Notes under the pieces: model-generated
Told to the model about the DNA's origin: nothing
The model's database searches: none
What the model saw: the letters and a program-made list of their open reading frames with translations, nothing else
Source of the DNA: Butyricicoccus_A sp964387535
GTDB taxonomy: Bacteria > Bacillota > Clostridia > Oscillospirales > Butyricicoccaceae
Assembly (NCBI GenBank): GCA_964387535.1
Contig: CAYLXH010000001.1
Location: forward strand, 1 to 64,000
DNA length: 64,000 nucleotides
Reading direction: 5' to 3'
In this document: positions 7,998-16,828 of the stretch, piece by piece
Layout: the number at the start of each line of letters is the position of its first letter
How positions within the stretch are numbered: the stretch's first letter is position 1
Program-made: the position numbers and the translations under genes

Positions 7998-8672
7998 TCA
8001 GCCCTGCCATCCACGCGCGGAAGGATCCAGCGCATTCACCGCCGTGTACAGCAGCGCGTTGCTGATCGCAGCAGCGACGTTGCTTCCGCCCTTGCGTCCC
8101 ATGGCCACAATCGCCGGAACGCCGTACTGCTCACACACGGCAAATAATTCCTTTTTGCTCTCTTCTACATTGACAAATCCCACCGGCACACCGATGACCA
8201 GCGACGGACGCAGACCCTCCCGGATCAGCGCCGACAGGCGGAGCAGCGCTGTCGGCGCGTTGCCAACCGCAAATACCGCATCCGGTGTCCGCTGCGCGGC
8301 ATATGTCATAGACGCCGCCGCCCGTGTCGTCCCCTGCGCCCTCGCCAGCGCCGCAATCAATTCCTCCGCCATATAGCAGGACACGCTCCCCGACAGCTGA
8401 TCCAGCGCCGGTTTGCTGATTCCAGCCTTTGTCATATTGGTATCCGTGACAATGGGCACGCCCCGCTGCAGGGCGGCAACTCCCTGCTGCACTGCACCGT
8501 CAGTAAAGGTGAGGTTTCGTGCGTAGTCAAAATCTGCCGTCGTGTGAATCACCCGCCGGACAACCGCCTGCGTGTCTTCCGGAAGGACAATGCCGCGCTG
8601 CCGCAGCTCCTGTTCAATAATTTGCATACTTGTGCGCTCAATATCCGCCGGCAACGTATGCGTGATCTTCAT
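7998..8672 (-). CDS. cbiC: cobalt-precorrin-8 methylmutase
   Basis: Moves the C11 methyl to C12, giving cobyrinic acid. 224 residues with catalytic His43 in RVIHTTADFDYARNL and the NAPTALLRL and GFVNVEESKK segments conserved in CbiC/CobH. An ATG two codons upstream is too close to the GGAGG site; the ATG at 8672 has seven bases of spacing. It overlaps the cbiP stop by four bases. In many genomes cbiC sits beside cbiD; here it is far downstream next to the haem genes. Confidence 0.96.
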   Translation of the reverse strand: MKITHTLPADIERTSMQIIEQELRQRGIVLPEDTQAVVRRVIHTTADFDYARNLTFTDGAVQQGVAALQRGVPIVTDTNMTKAGISKPALDQLSGSVSCYMAEELIAALARAQGTTRAAASMTYAAQRTPDAVFAVGNAPTALLRLSALIREGLRPSLVIGVPVGFVNVEESKKELFAVCEQYGVPAIVAMGRKGGSNVAAAISNALLYTAVNALDPSARGWQG

Positions 8673-10150
8673 TTCCATTCCTCCAATAGCCGGTACACCT
8701 TATCCATATCCAGTGCGCCGCGCACCTGTTCTGCCAGAATGTCGTATTGCTTCTGCACATAGGCCGCACGCGTCATGCATTCCGCCTGTTCACAGGCGAT
8801 GCCCTTGCGCGCACACAGATACTCTGCCAGCCGCGCGGTCAGATCCCCAGTGTCAAACAGGCCGTGCAGATAGGTTCCGAACACCTCTCCCTGCACACAC
8901 CCGTCACGCGTTCCATTGGACAGTACACAGAACGCTGCGCCATCTGCCTCTGTCTCACCCATATGGATCTCATATCCGTCCAATCGGACTCCGGTCAGCG
9001 CACCGGTCTGCACGACAGCCTGCACTCGTGTGCGCGTTTTGCGCGCACAGAACGTCGTGCGGACCGGCAACAGCCCCATACCGTGTACAACATCCCGTGT
9101 TCCCTCTGTGTGCTCCGGATCCGCCAGCATCTCGCCGAGCATCTGATAGCCACCGCACACGCCCAGAACCGGGGTCCCGGCGGACGCCAGCTTGCAGATC
9201 GCAGCCTCCAAGCCATTTTGTCTCATCCACAGCAGATCGTCCATCGTGCTCTTGGTTCCCGGAAGAATCACCAGGTCCGGCTGTCCCAGCTCTGCGGTAT
9301 GCTTCACATAGCGGACCCCCAGCATGGGATGAACCTCCAGCGGCGTAAAATCTGTAAAATTAGAGATACGTGGGAGACGGATCACTGCAATATCCACCGG
9401 CTTGACCGTTCCGGTGCGATCCAGGCGCGGGGACAGCGAGTCCTCGTCGTCCACATCCACACAGACGTAGGGAACCACGCCCACAACCGGAAGTCCGGTC
9501 TTCTCCTCCAACATCGTCAGGCCGGGAGCCAAAATCGCGCGGTCGCCACGAAACTTGTTGATCACCAGTCCCTGAATGCGCTCCCGTTCGTCCGGCTCCA
9601 GCAGCGCCACGGTTCCGTACAGCTGCGCAAACACGCCGCCGCGGTCTATGTCGCCCACCAGCAGCACCGGTGCATTCACCCGCTTGGCCAGCCCCATATT
9701 CACAATGTCATCCTGCTTGAGATTGATTTCCGCAGGACTTCCCGCGCCCTCAATCACTATCATATCATATTCCTGCGCCAAACTGCGATAGGCTTCTATC
9801 AATTCCGGAATCAATTGTTTCTTATACCGGAAATAGTCTGACGCCGACATCTGCCCGCGCACTTTGCCGCAGACGATCACCTGGCTTCCGGTGTCGCTGG
9901 ACGGCTTGAGCAAAATCGGGTTCATGCGGACGTCCGGCTCAATGCCCGCCGCTTCCGCCTGCATGACCTGTGCCCGTCCCATCTCCAGGCCATCCCGTGT
10001 GATATAGCTGTTGAGCGCCATGTTCTGGCTCTTGAACGGAGCAACCCGGTATCCGTCCTGCCGAAAGATGCGGCACAGCGCGGCGCACAGCAGGCTTTTT
10101 CCTGCCCCTGACATCGTCCCCTGCACCATGATACATTTTGCCTGACTCAT
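8669..10150 (-). CDS. cbiP: cobyric acid synthase (glutamine-hydrolysing)
   Basis: Amidates the b, d, e and g side chains of adenosylcobyrinic a,c-diamide. 493 residues: N-terminal dethiobiotin-synthetase-like ATPase (VQGTMSGAGKSLL near residue 8, FKSQNMALNS near 39) and a C-terminal class-I glutaminase with VLGVCGGYQMLG (nucleophile Cys near residue 330) and a late YLHGLF histidine. The ATG at 10150 has GGAGG seven bases upstream. Overlaps cobD by four bases. The natural substrate is adenosylated, so an adenosyltransferase must be encoded elsewhere. Confidence 0.97.
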   Translation of the reverse strand: MSQAKCIMVQGTMSGAGKSLLCAALCRIFRQDGYRVAPFKSQNMALNSYITRDGLEMGRAQVMQAEAAGIEPDVRMNPILLKPSSDTGSQVIVCGKVRGQMSASDYFRYKKQLIPELIEAYRSLAQEYDMIVIEGAGSPAEINLKQDDIVNMGLAKRVNAPVLLVGDIDRGGVFAQLYGTVALLEPDERERIQGLVINKFRGDRAILAPGLTMLEEKTGLPVVGVVPYVCVDVDDEDSLSPRLDRTGTVKPVDIAVIRLPRISNFTDFTPLEVHPMLGVRYVKHTAELGQPDLVILPGTKSTMDDLLWMRQNGLEAAICKLASAGTPVLGVCGGYQMLGEMLADPEHTEGTRDVVHGMGLLPVRTTFCARKTRTRVQAVVQTGALTGVRLDGYEIHMGETEADGAAFCVLSNGTRDGCVQGEVFGTYLHGLFDTGDLTARLAEYLCARKGIACEQAECMTRAAYVQKQYDILAEQVRGALDMDKVYRLLEEWK

Positions 10151-11205
10151 TTCAGCACCTCCCTGAGTGTCCACAACAGCCGGTCATTCTGCTGCGTTCC
10201 CTGAACCGCAATTCGATACCAGTGTCCGTCCAGTCCGTCAAAACTTGCACAGTTTCGAATCAGAATTCCACGCTCCCGCAGCTGCTCTGCCAGTCCTTCC
10301 CGACTGCGAAACAGCAGATAGTTCGCCTCTCCGTCAATCGTGGCCACTCCCATGTCGCGCAGACTGCGCAGCATGCGCCTCCGCTCTGTGGCAATCAGGT
10401 TGCGAACGCGCTGTACATAATCGTTTTCCTTCAGCGCGGCAATCCCCGCGCGCTGTGCCAGCGAGGATACCGCCCACGGCGGTCCCTCTCGGCGCATTGC
10501 AGTGAGCATCCCCGGATTCGAGCACAGACAGTAGCCCAGACGGAGCCCTGCCATCGCATACATCTTGGTAAACGACTTGACAATCACCAGCTTTGGCATG
10601 TCCGCCAGCCGGCCCGTCTGGGTATGCGCCTCCGGTCGCTCGACGAAATCCAGAAAGCACTCATCCAACACCAGCCAGGTATCCGTTTCGACGCAGCGGT
10701 CGCACACGCGTTCCAATAGGGAACGATCCGACGTAATTCCCGTCGGATTATTCGGTTCACACAAAAACATCACATCCGTCTCGGATGTGATGGCACCCAA
10801 AACGCCTTCCTCCAGGCGGAAGCCAGACTCCTCGGACAGTCTCCATGTTTCCGTGATACATCCGACGGTATCCAGTGCCGCCTGATATTCCGAAAAGGTC
10901 GGTGCTGTGACCAGCGCCCGCTTGGGACCAATCGCCCGAACCGCACGGTAGATCAGATCCGCGGCTCCATTTCCGCACAGGCACCAGTCTGCGGGAACTC
11001 GTTCCCGCGCTCCGATTGCCGCACACAGTTCGCGGCACAGCGGATCGGGATAGCGCTCCGCCGTGTGTAACGCCTCTGCAACGGCACGCCGCACTCCCTC
11101 GGGCAATCCCAATGGGCTGACATTCGCAGAGCAATCCAGCGGCAACGTGCCGTATTCTTCCTCAAATCCGGCCCAGTCTCCTCCGTGTTCCACGTCACAC
11201 AACAC
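10147..11205 (-). CDS. cobD: threonine-phosphate decarboxylase-like PLP enzyme
   Basis: 352 residues of the histidinol-phosphate aminotransferase fold. CobD makes (R)-1-amino-2-propanol O-2-phosphate from L-threonine phosphate for attachment to cobyric acid. Visible motifs: LDCSANVSPLG near residue 23, EPNNPTG near 157, VKSFTKMYAMAGLRLGY carrying the PLP lysine near 217. Assignment over HisC rests on the location between cbiB and cbiP. No threonine kinase (PduX) is present in the window. Overlaps cbiB by 11 bases. Confidence 0.88.
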   Translation of the reverse strand: MLCDVEHGGDWAGFEEEYGTLPLDCSANVSPLGLPEGVRRAVAEALHTAERYPDPLCRELCAAIGARERVPADWCLCGNGAADLIYRAVRAIGPKRALVTAPTFSEYQAALDTVGCITETWRLSEESGFRLEEGVLGAITSETDVMFLCEPNNPTGITSDRSLLERVCDRCVETDTWLVLDECFLDFVERPEAHTQTGRLADMPKLVIVKSFTKMYAMAGLRLGYCLCSNPGMLTAMRREGPPWAVSSLAQRAGIAALKENDYVQRVRNLIATERRRMLRSLRDMGVATIDGEANYLLFRSREGLAEQLRERGILIRNCASFDGLDGHWYRIAVQGTQQNDRLLWTLREVLK

Positions 11206-12175
11206 CTCCCCATCCCATACAGATCGCCGTGCGGAGCAGCAATCCCAACAGCACTGCCAGAATACTCGACGCGTACATCATCCGGTTTGCCCGCACAATG
11301 TCCTCCGGCTCAATCCGACGCTGTGCGTCGCCAATCGTCGGCTTCTCATACCGTTCTCCAAAATAATACGCCGGTCCGGCCAGCTCAATCCCCAAAGCCC
11401 CCGCACAGGCAGATTCAGTCTGCGCCGAATTCGGACTGGCATGGCAGCGCCGGTCCCTTCTCCAGATTCTCCACGCCCCTTTTGCGCTGTATCCCGTCAG
11501 CCCCGCTGCAGCGATCCACAACAGCGCCGCAAGCCGCGACGGGAGATAATTCACCGCATCATCCAAACGCGCCGCCGCACGGCCAAACCAGCGGTACGTT
11601 GTATTCTTATATCCTACCATACTGTCCATTGTATTGATAGATTTATACGTCAAAGCCAGGGGAGCTCCGCCAATCAGCATATAAAACAGCGGGGCAATCA
11701 CACCGTCCGAGGTGTTCTCGGCCACGGTTTCCACCGCAGCCCGTGTGACGCCCTCTGCGCTCAGCGCATCGGTATCCCGTCCGACGATTCGTGCCACTGC
11801 GCGCCGCGCCTCCGGGAGATCGGCCTCCGGCCACAACTCGCGAAAAACGCGGCAGCTCTCCTGCTGCAGCCCGCGGGCCGCCAGGGCCTGCCAGCACCAC
11901 AGCGTCTCCACCGCAAAAAAAGCAGCTGGATGAACCCGCCATGCCACCGCACACACCGTCCCGGTGATCAGCGCCGTTCCCAGCGGCAGCAACGCGGCCA
12001 GCAACGCTCCGCCCACAAGCTCCCCGCGTTTTGTCTTTGGCAGATGTCGGCGCAGCAGACGTTCCAGTGCAGTGATTCCCTTTCCCATCCATATCACCGG
12101 ATGCGGCATCCAGCTCGGATCCGCCAGCACACAGTCCAGCAGAAAGCCGCACGCAATCGCTGCTGCAACGATCAT
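11195..12175 (-). CDS. cbiB: adenosylcobinamide-phosphate synthase
   Basis: Membrane enzyme joining cobyric acid to aminopropanol phosphate. 326 residues with several hydrophobic segments; diagnostic motifs are FLLDCVLADPSWMPHPV near residue 11, ETVAENTSDGVIAPLFY near 155 and YKNTTYRWFGRAAARLDD near 190. The ATG at 12175 overlaps the cobC stop by four bases; longer readings enter cobC in another frame. Next to cobD, its substrate supplier. Confidence 0.96.
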   Translation of the reverse strand: MIVAAAIACGFLLDCVLADPSWMPHPVIWMGKGITALERLLRRHLPKTKRGELVGGALLAALLPLGTALITGTVCAVAWRVHPAAFFAVETLWCWQALAARGLQQESCRVFRELWPEADLPEARRAVARIVGRDTDALSAEGVTRAAVETVAENTSDGVIAPLFYMLIGGAPLALTYKSINTMDSMVGYKNTTYRWFGRAAARLDDAVNYLPSRLAALLWIAAAGLTGYSAKGAWRIWRRDRRCHASPNSAQTESACAGALGIELAGPAYYFGERYEKPTIGDAQRRIEPEDIVRANRMMYASSILAVLLGLLLRTAICMGWGGVV

Positions 12176-12786
12176 CGGACACCGCCTTTCGCATCCTTTG
12201 TGTACTGCACCGTATCCACCAATCGCATCTGCCGGGAACGCTTCCATGTGTTCGGCTCCGCCTCGAGGACATATCCTCCGGCAGTCGGTCCGCACCAGGC
12301 AAAATACGGCCGCTGCGGCAGCGCAAAGCGCTCCATCACGCACATCTGTGTGCCGCCGTGTGCGACGATCACCAGGCGGCTCTGTCCGCACTGCATTGCC
12401 TCATCCATCAGCCGGACAAATGCCGCACATGTCCGGTCAGAAAACTCCTTGCGGCACTCGCCTCCGGGACATCGGCTCTCGCAATTGCTGTCTACCCACG
12501 CGCGGTAGTCCGCGTCCTGCTCCATTTCGATGTGATTTCGTCCCTCAAACACGCCAAAATCCATCTCGGTCAGCGCGGGAACCACAATCTGCCGGGCCAT
12601 CGGAAAGATACGCTGCGCCGTACGCCGTGCGCGGAAGAGTGGGGATACGTAGACGGTTTCCGGCGAGAACTCCGCCTCGCACAGTTCGGCTTCCCCTCTC
12701 GGGGACAGCGGAATGTCCGCCGTTCCCTGGTACCGCTTGTCCTCATTATACGCCGTCATTCCATGACGCAACAGATAAACTTTCAT
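12172..12786 (-). CDS. cobC: alpha-ribazole phosphatase-like histidine phosphatase
   Basis: 204 residues, histidine phosphatase superfamily: LLRHGMTAYNE near residue 5 carries the phospho-accepting His, the second Arg is in SPLFRARRTAQ near 49, and VIVAHGGTQM near 145 has the second catalytic His. In B12 synthesis CobC removes phosphate from alpha-ribazole-5'-phosphate or adenosylcobalamin-5'-phosphate. Function is inferred from operon position; the fold alone does not decide the substrate. Overlaps the small cobU paralogue by four bases. Confidence 0.88.
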   Translation of the reverse strand: MKVYLLRHGMTAYNEDKRYQGTADIPLSPRGEAELCEAEFSPETVYVSPLFRARRTAQRIFPMARQIVVPALTEMDFGVFEGRNHIEMEQDADYRAWVDSNCESRCPGGECRKEFSDRTCAAFVRLMDEAMQCGQSRLVIVAHGGTQMCVMERFALPQRPYFAWCGPTAGGYVLEAEPNTWKRSRQMRLVDTVQYTKDAKGGVR

Positions 12787-13118
12787 TCCTGTTCTCCTTT
12801 GAGCACGAGCGGAAGCCCGCAAAATACGCGCACCACTTGCTGCGCCCGCTGCGCCAGCAGACACGCGAGCCGGCCGGCCGCCTCGCGCTCCGCCCGTTCC
12901 TTCGGATCGATCGGAACCACGCCGCCGCCGATCTCCGTGGCAATCACAACATCATATTCCGTCAGCTCATCACACAATGTGTCCAAATTCTCTGCCCGGG
13001 CCGCCTGTTTCTGCACATCCCAAACCGCATGCAGGGCCAGCTGCTCATCGTTCCATCCAAATCGCTGCTTTACATAGTCTTTTTTTCCGCTGTACAGCGG
13101 TCCCGTGACAAAGATCAT
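12783..13118 (-). CDS. small CobU-like protein with degenerate P-loop
   Basis: 111 residues, about 60 fewer than CobU, between cobS and cobC with four-base overlaps on both sides. Residues 1-13 resemble a P-loop but read GPLYSGKK, so the Ser/Thr after the lysine is replaced by Lys. The middle (VVIATEIGGGVVPIDPKERA) matches the CobU region that in the full-length neighbour reads VVSNEVFCGGDCYAGDTDRY, and the end (GLPLVLKG) matches that protein's GVPYYYKG. The HRR guanylylation histidine has no counterpart. It is a shortened, retained CobU paralogue; perhaps a partner or a kinase-only form. Function unknown. Confidence 0.75.
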   Translation of the reverse strand: MIFVTGPLYSGKKDYVKQRFGWNDEQLALHAVWDVQKQAARAENLDTLCDELTEYDVVIATEIGGGVVPIDPKERAEREAAGRLACLLAQRAQQVVRVFCGLPLVLKGEQE

Positions 13119-13891
13119 CCCATTCCCTCCAGTATCTGACCGGCAACCACTGCCGCCAACATCCAAAGTTCCGCCTTTTGTAAAAACCATCCGGCCAAAT
13201 CACCGGTAATTCCTCCAAAACTCTTGACGGCAACCGAATGATACCGCCACAGTACGAGCAACGCCGCAATCACCATTCCGACTCCCGTCCACCGGGCCGC
13301 CGCAATCAGCGCCACAGCCGCAACAAAGGCACCGGCTCCCAGCACCAGGCGCACTCGTCTCCGATCGGAAGCGCTGGCGAAGGTGTGCGCCAATCCGGTA
13401 TCCTTCGCCATCGGAAAACATGACACAGCAAAGCCCGACAGCAGGCGCGAGAACACAAAGCTCAGCGACAGCGCCAGCATCGCAGAACGCGTCGGCGTCA
13501 GCTCCACACACAGCGCCAGCATCGCCATCAGATACACTGCCAGACGAATCACCGCAAACGCACCGCAATGCGGGTCGCTCAGAATATTCAGCTTTTTCTC
13601 CCGGCTGCCATAACTGGCCAGCGCATCACATGTGTCCGCATAGCCATCCAGGTGAATTCCTCCTGTGACAACAATCGGAATCAGGCACAGTCCGGTGCCG
13701 CGCGCAAAGGAAGACAATCCCAGCCCCCCTGCTGCCAGCGTCCACAGCACACACGCCGCTGCAATGACCACTCCGACCAACGGAAATGCACACAGCATAT
13801 ACCGCATATTATTTTGATTCCATACGGGCTGCGGAACCGGTACCGCGGAAAACATCGCAATAGCCACCGCAACAGTCTCAACTACAATCAT
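13115..13891 (-). CDS. cobS: adenosylcobinamide-GDP ribazoletransferase (cobalamin synthase)
   Basis: Integral membrane enzyme for the final lower-ligand attachment. 258 residues, about six or seven membrane segments. The family motif GGIHLDGYADTCDALAS near residue 77 includes the Asp cluster that binds Mg2+, followed by ILSDPHCGAFAV near 102. The start overlaps the cobU stop by four bases. Neighbouring cobU and cobT complete the nucleotide loop pathway. Confidence 0.97.
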   Translation of the reverse strand: MIVVETVAVAIAMFSAVPVPQPVWNQNNMRYMLCAFPLVGVVIAAACVLWTLAAGGLGLSSFARGTGLCLIPIVVTGGIHLDGYADTCDALASYGSREKKLNILSDPHCGAFAVIRLAVYLMAMLALCVELTPTRSAMLALSLSFVFSRLLSGFAVSCFPMAKDTGLAHTFASASDRRRVRLVLGAGAFVAAVALIAAARWTGVGMVIAALLVLWRYHSVAVKSFGGITGDLAGWFLQKAELWMLAAVVAGQILEGMG

Positions 13892-14412
13892 ACTGGCTCT
13901 CCCTTATAATAATACGGCACGCCGCACACCACTTCGGTCACCGTATCCGCCCGTGCCGCCAGCATCCGGTTGACCGCCGCCAACCTGCGCAGATACCGGT
14001 CCGTGTCGCCTGCATAGCAGTCTCCGCCGCAGAACACCTCGTTGGACACCACAATCAGCCGCTCGCACTGTGTTTCCAACGCGTCAATCCCCGTCTCGAC
14101 CGCCTCAAGCACCGCCTCTCCGGCGCCATTCGGCGCATACAGCTCGTTGGCCACGAGATTGCTCATGCACTCCAGCAGGAGTACTCCTCGCTCGGGCAGC
14201 ACCACCGAACCAAGCGTTGTATAGCACTCGACGGTCTCAAAGCACTTTTCCGCCCGCATGCGCCGGTGCTTTTCAATCCGGGCCACCGATTCTGCATCGA
14301 ATGGCTGCATCGTCGCAATGTAGTACCGCGGCCTGTCTCCCGTGCGCTGCACCAGCATCTCCGCAAACTCACTTTTTCCGGAGGCCGCGCCCCCGATCAC
14401 CAGATCAAGCAT
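13888..14412 (-). CDS. cobU: adenosylcobinamide kinase / guanylyltransferase
   Basis: Phosphorylates adenosylcobinamide and activates it with GMP. 174 residues: P-loop GGAASGKS (7-14), KHRRMR with the guanylylated His49, LLLECMSNLVANE near residue 80 and VSNEVFCGGDCYAGDTDRY near 123. This is the complete, canonical copy; compare the reduced copy two genes downstream. Its ATG shares one base with the cobT stop (TGATG). Confidence 0.97.
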   Translation of the reverse strand: MLDLVIGGAASGKSEFAEMLVQRTGDRPRYYIATMQPFDAESVARIEKHRRMRAEKCFETVECYTTLGSVVLPERGVLLLECMSNLVANELYAPNGAGEAVLEAVETGIDALETQCERLIVVSNEVFCGGDCYAGDTDRYLRRLAAVNRMLAARADTVTEVVCGVPYYYKGEPV

Positions 14413-15479
14413 CAGAATCCTCCGAGCGGCTGGTAGGCCTCAATGCCGCCTTCGTCAAACGTATAGCACTCGGCATACACCGCCCGTGCCATATCCAGCA
14501 GCGGGATCGCTGCCACCGCACCGGTTCCCTCGCCCAGACGCATGCCGGCGGTAATCAACGGCTTTCGGTGCAGCGCCTCCAGCAGCGTCATCCCCGCCGG
14601 TTCCGCCGAGACATGGCTGGCAAACACGGCGCATTCTGCCGCCGGACACAGCCGGACGGCACACAGCGCACCCACCGCACTGATCAGACCATCCATCAAA
14701 ATTGGGATACGGTACATCGCACCGCCTAAAAACGCACCGCACAGCGCGGCGATGTCAAAGCCGCCCACCTTCGCCAACACATCAATCGGATCGTCGGGAT
14801 TGGGCCGGTTTACGGAAATCGCCCGTTCGATTGCGGCGATTTTGCGCCGCAAGCCCTCATCCGTCAGTCCGGAGCCGCGTCCCGTCATGTCAGCGGGTGC
14901 GCGCTGCAGCAGCACACTGGCCACCGCACTGGACGTCGTGGTATTTCCAATCCCCATCTCTCCGGTCGCAATCAGATGAACGCCCTGCTCGGCCTGCTCT
15001 CGCACGGTCTCTATCCCAACACAGATCGCCCGTTCCGCCTGCTCCCGTGTCATCGCCGGCCCCACAGAAATGTCTCCTGTGCCGTTTCCCACACGGCGTG
15101 GGAGCACGCCGTCACACGGCTCAAAGTCCAATATGCCGACATCCACCGGCACTACCTCGCAGTCCACGACCGCCGCCATGCGGCACACGGAGGTGCGGCG
15201 CTGCGCGAGATTTCGTGCCACGATTCCCGTCACACTGCTGTCAACCTGCGCCACATTCTGCGCCACCACTCCGTTGTCGGCACAGAACACCAGCACACTG
15301 CGCCCCGACAGAGTAATCGTGCTGCTTCCGGTCAGCGCGGCAATGTCCTCCAACGCTGTTTCCAGCAGACCCAAGCTGCCCAGCGGCTTGCTGCACTGTG
15401 TCCAGCGCTGATGGGCCTGCCGGCGCGCCTCTTCGTGTGCCGGGACAATCTCCCGTATGTATTCCGACAATGCGTTCAT
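14412..15479 (-). CDS. cobT: nicotinate-nucleotide:dimethylbenzimidazole phosphoribosyltransferase
   Basis: Activates the lower-ligand base to alpha-ribazole phosphate. 355 residues. Visible motifs: KPLGSLGLLE near residue 31, VFCADNGVVAQNV near 73, GEMGIGNTTTSSA near 165 and KVGGFDIAALCGAFLG near 238. The start at 15479 overlaps the cbiA stop (ATGA); in-frame sequence upstream belongs to cbiA. No bluB or bza genes for dimethylbenzimidazole are present in the window, so the base must come from elsewhere or be salvaged. Confidence 0.97.
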   Translation of the reverse strand: MNALSEYIREIVPAHEEARRQAHQRWTQCSKPLGSLGLLETALEDIAALTGSSTITLSGRSVLVFCADNGVVAQNVAQVDSSVTGIVARNLAQRRTSVCRMAAVVDCEVVPVDVGILDFEPCDGVLPRRVGNGTGDISVGPAMTREQAERAICVGIETVREQAEQGVHLIATGEMGIGNTTTSSAVASVLLQRAPADMTGRGSGLTDEGLRRKIAAIERAISVNRPNPDDPIDVLAKVGGFDIAALCGAFLGGAMYRIPILMDGLISAVGALCAVRLCPAAECAVFASHVSAEPAGMTLLEALHRKPLITAGMRLGEGTGAVAAIPLLDMARAVYAECYTFDEGGIEAYQPLGGF

Positions 15480-16828
15480 CGTAATTCCTTTCTTCGTCTT
15501 GCCGCATCCACAAAGCGCTGTGTCAGCTGCGGGTGTCCGGCAAAATACAGATGCGGAAATCCGGCATATAGATTTGGCCCCGTGATGCCACAGCGCCAGC
15601 TGCGTCCGCTCACGGGCTTGACCGCCTGCAGATCGCTTCCATTTTCCGTGCTGTCCCAATAGTGGAATTCGTGCGCCGGAATACACTCCCCCGCACGAAA
15701 CAGCAGGCTGTCTTGCTGTGCAGTCAGCTCCACATAACCAAATCGTACCAGGCGGCTCCGGTGCACGGCATCTCCTCCCAGCACTCCCGCCATCGGATAT
15801 ACCGTTCCCGCATCGTCTTCCACACTCTGTCCCAGATACAGAAATCCGCCGCACTCCGCCACCGTCGGCAGTCCGCTCCGGATTGCCTCCCGGATGCTCC
15901 TCCGCATGGATACATTCTCTGACAGCGCCTGTGCATGCAGCTCCGGATATCCACCCGGCAGATACAGGGCGTGTATGTTCTCCGGCAGCGCTATATCTGT
16001 CAGCGGGCTGAATGTGACCAATTCCGCCCCCCGCGCACGAAACGCCTCCAGCGTCTCCGCATAAGCAAAGCAAAACGCCGCATCGCTTGCGACGGCAATG
16101 CGCACTTGCGCGGAACCATGCTGTGCATATACCGTATGCGGTACACGGTCCGTCGTGCATAGGGTATACAGCCGCGCCATATCCACGGTTTGCTCCATGC
16201 AGTCTGCAACCGCATCCATCCGCTCCTTCCAATCCACAATTTCCGCTGTGGTGTACAGGCCCAAATGGCGGCTTGGCACCTGGGCTTGCTCCAGATGCGG
16301 CAGATACCCCAACGCAGCCACTCCAGCCTCGCGCTCAATCACCGGTGCAAGGCTGTGAAACAGCGTCGGCGTGCAGTCATTCAGGATGACTCCCACAATC
16401 CGGCTGGGCTGGCGGAATTCCTTCAGTCCGCGAACCTGCGCCGCCAGCGTCAGACTCGCCCCCTTGGGGCGAAGCACCAGAACAACCGGCAGCTCCAGGG
16501 TATCCGCCACATGCCATGCACTCGCCTGCGTCGTGGTGCCGCCCACACCGTCATACAGTCCCATCACGCCTTCACATACCGCCGCCCCATGTCCCTGTAT
16601 TTTTTCACGATAGCACCGCCGCACATACGGCTCATCCGACAGAAATAAATCCAGATTCCAGCTGTCCAGGCCGAGCACGGAGCGGTGAAACATCGGATCA
16701 ATGTAATCCGGTCCGCACTTGAACGCACAAGGACGTTTCCCCTTGCGCCGCAGCAGAGTTAGCAGCGCACAGGTGACGGCCGTCTTTCCGCTCCCCGACG
16801 CTGGGGCCGCAATCAGACACTCAAACAT
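15476..16828 (-). CDS. cbiA: cobyrinate a,c-diamide synthase
   Basis: ATP- and glutamine-dependent amidation of the a and c side chains. 450 residues: ATPase domain with IAAPASGSGKT (residues 6-16) and AFKCGPDYIDPMFH near 35; C-terminal glutaminase with VAECGGFLYLG (Cys near 330). An alternative GTG start lies three codons upstream (16837); neither has a strong ribosome site because both lie inside the end of cbiET, so coupled translation is likely. Confidence 0.96.
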   Translation of the reverse strand: MFECLIAAPASGSGKTAVTCALLTLLRRKGKRPCAFKCGPDYIDPMFHRSVLGLDSWNLDLFLSDEPYVRRCYREKIQGHGAAVCEGVMGLYDGVGGTTTQASAWHVADTLELPVVLVLRPKGASLTLAAQVRGLKEFRQPSRIVGVILNDCTPTLFHSLAPVIEREAGVAALGYLPHLEQAQVPSRHLGLYTTAEIVDWKERMDAVADCMEQTVDMARLYTLCTTDRVPHTVYAQHGSAQVRIAVASDAAFCFAYAETLEAFRARGAELVTFSPLTDIALPENIHALYLPGGYPELHAQALSENVSMRRSIREAIRSGLPTVAECGGFLYLGQSVEDDAGTVYPMAGVLGGDAVHRSRLVRFGYVELTAQQDSLLFRAGECIPAHEFHYWDSTENGSDLQAVKPVSGRSWRCGITGPNLYAGFPHLYFAGHPQLTQRFVDAARRRKELR

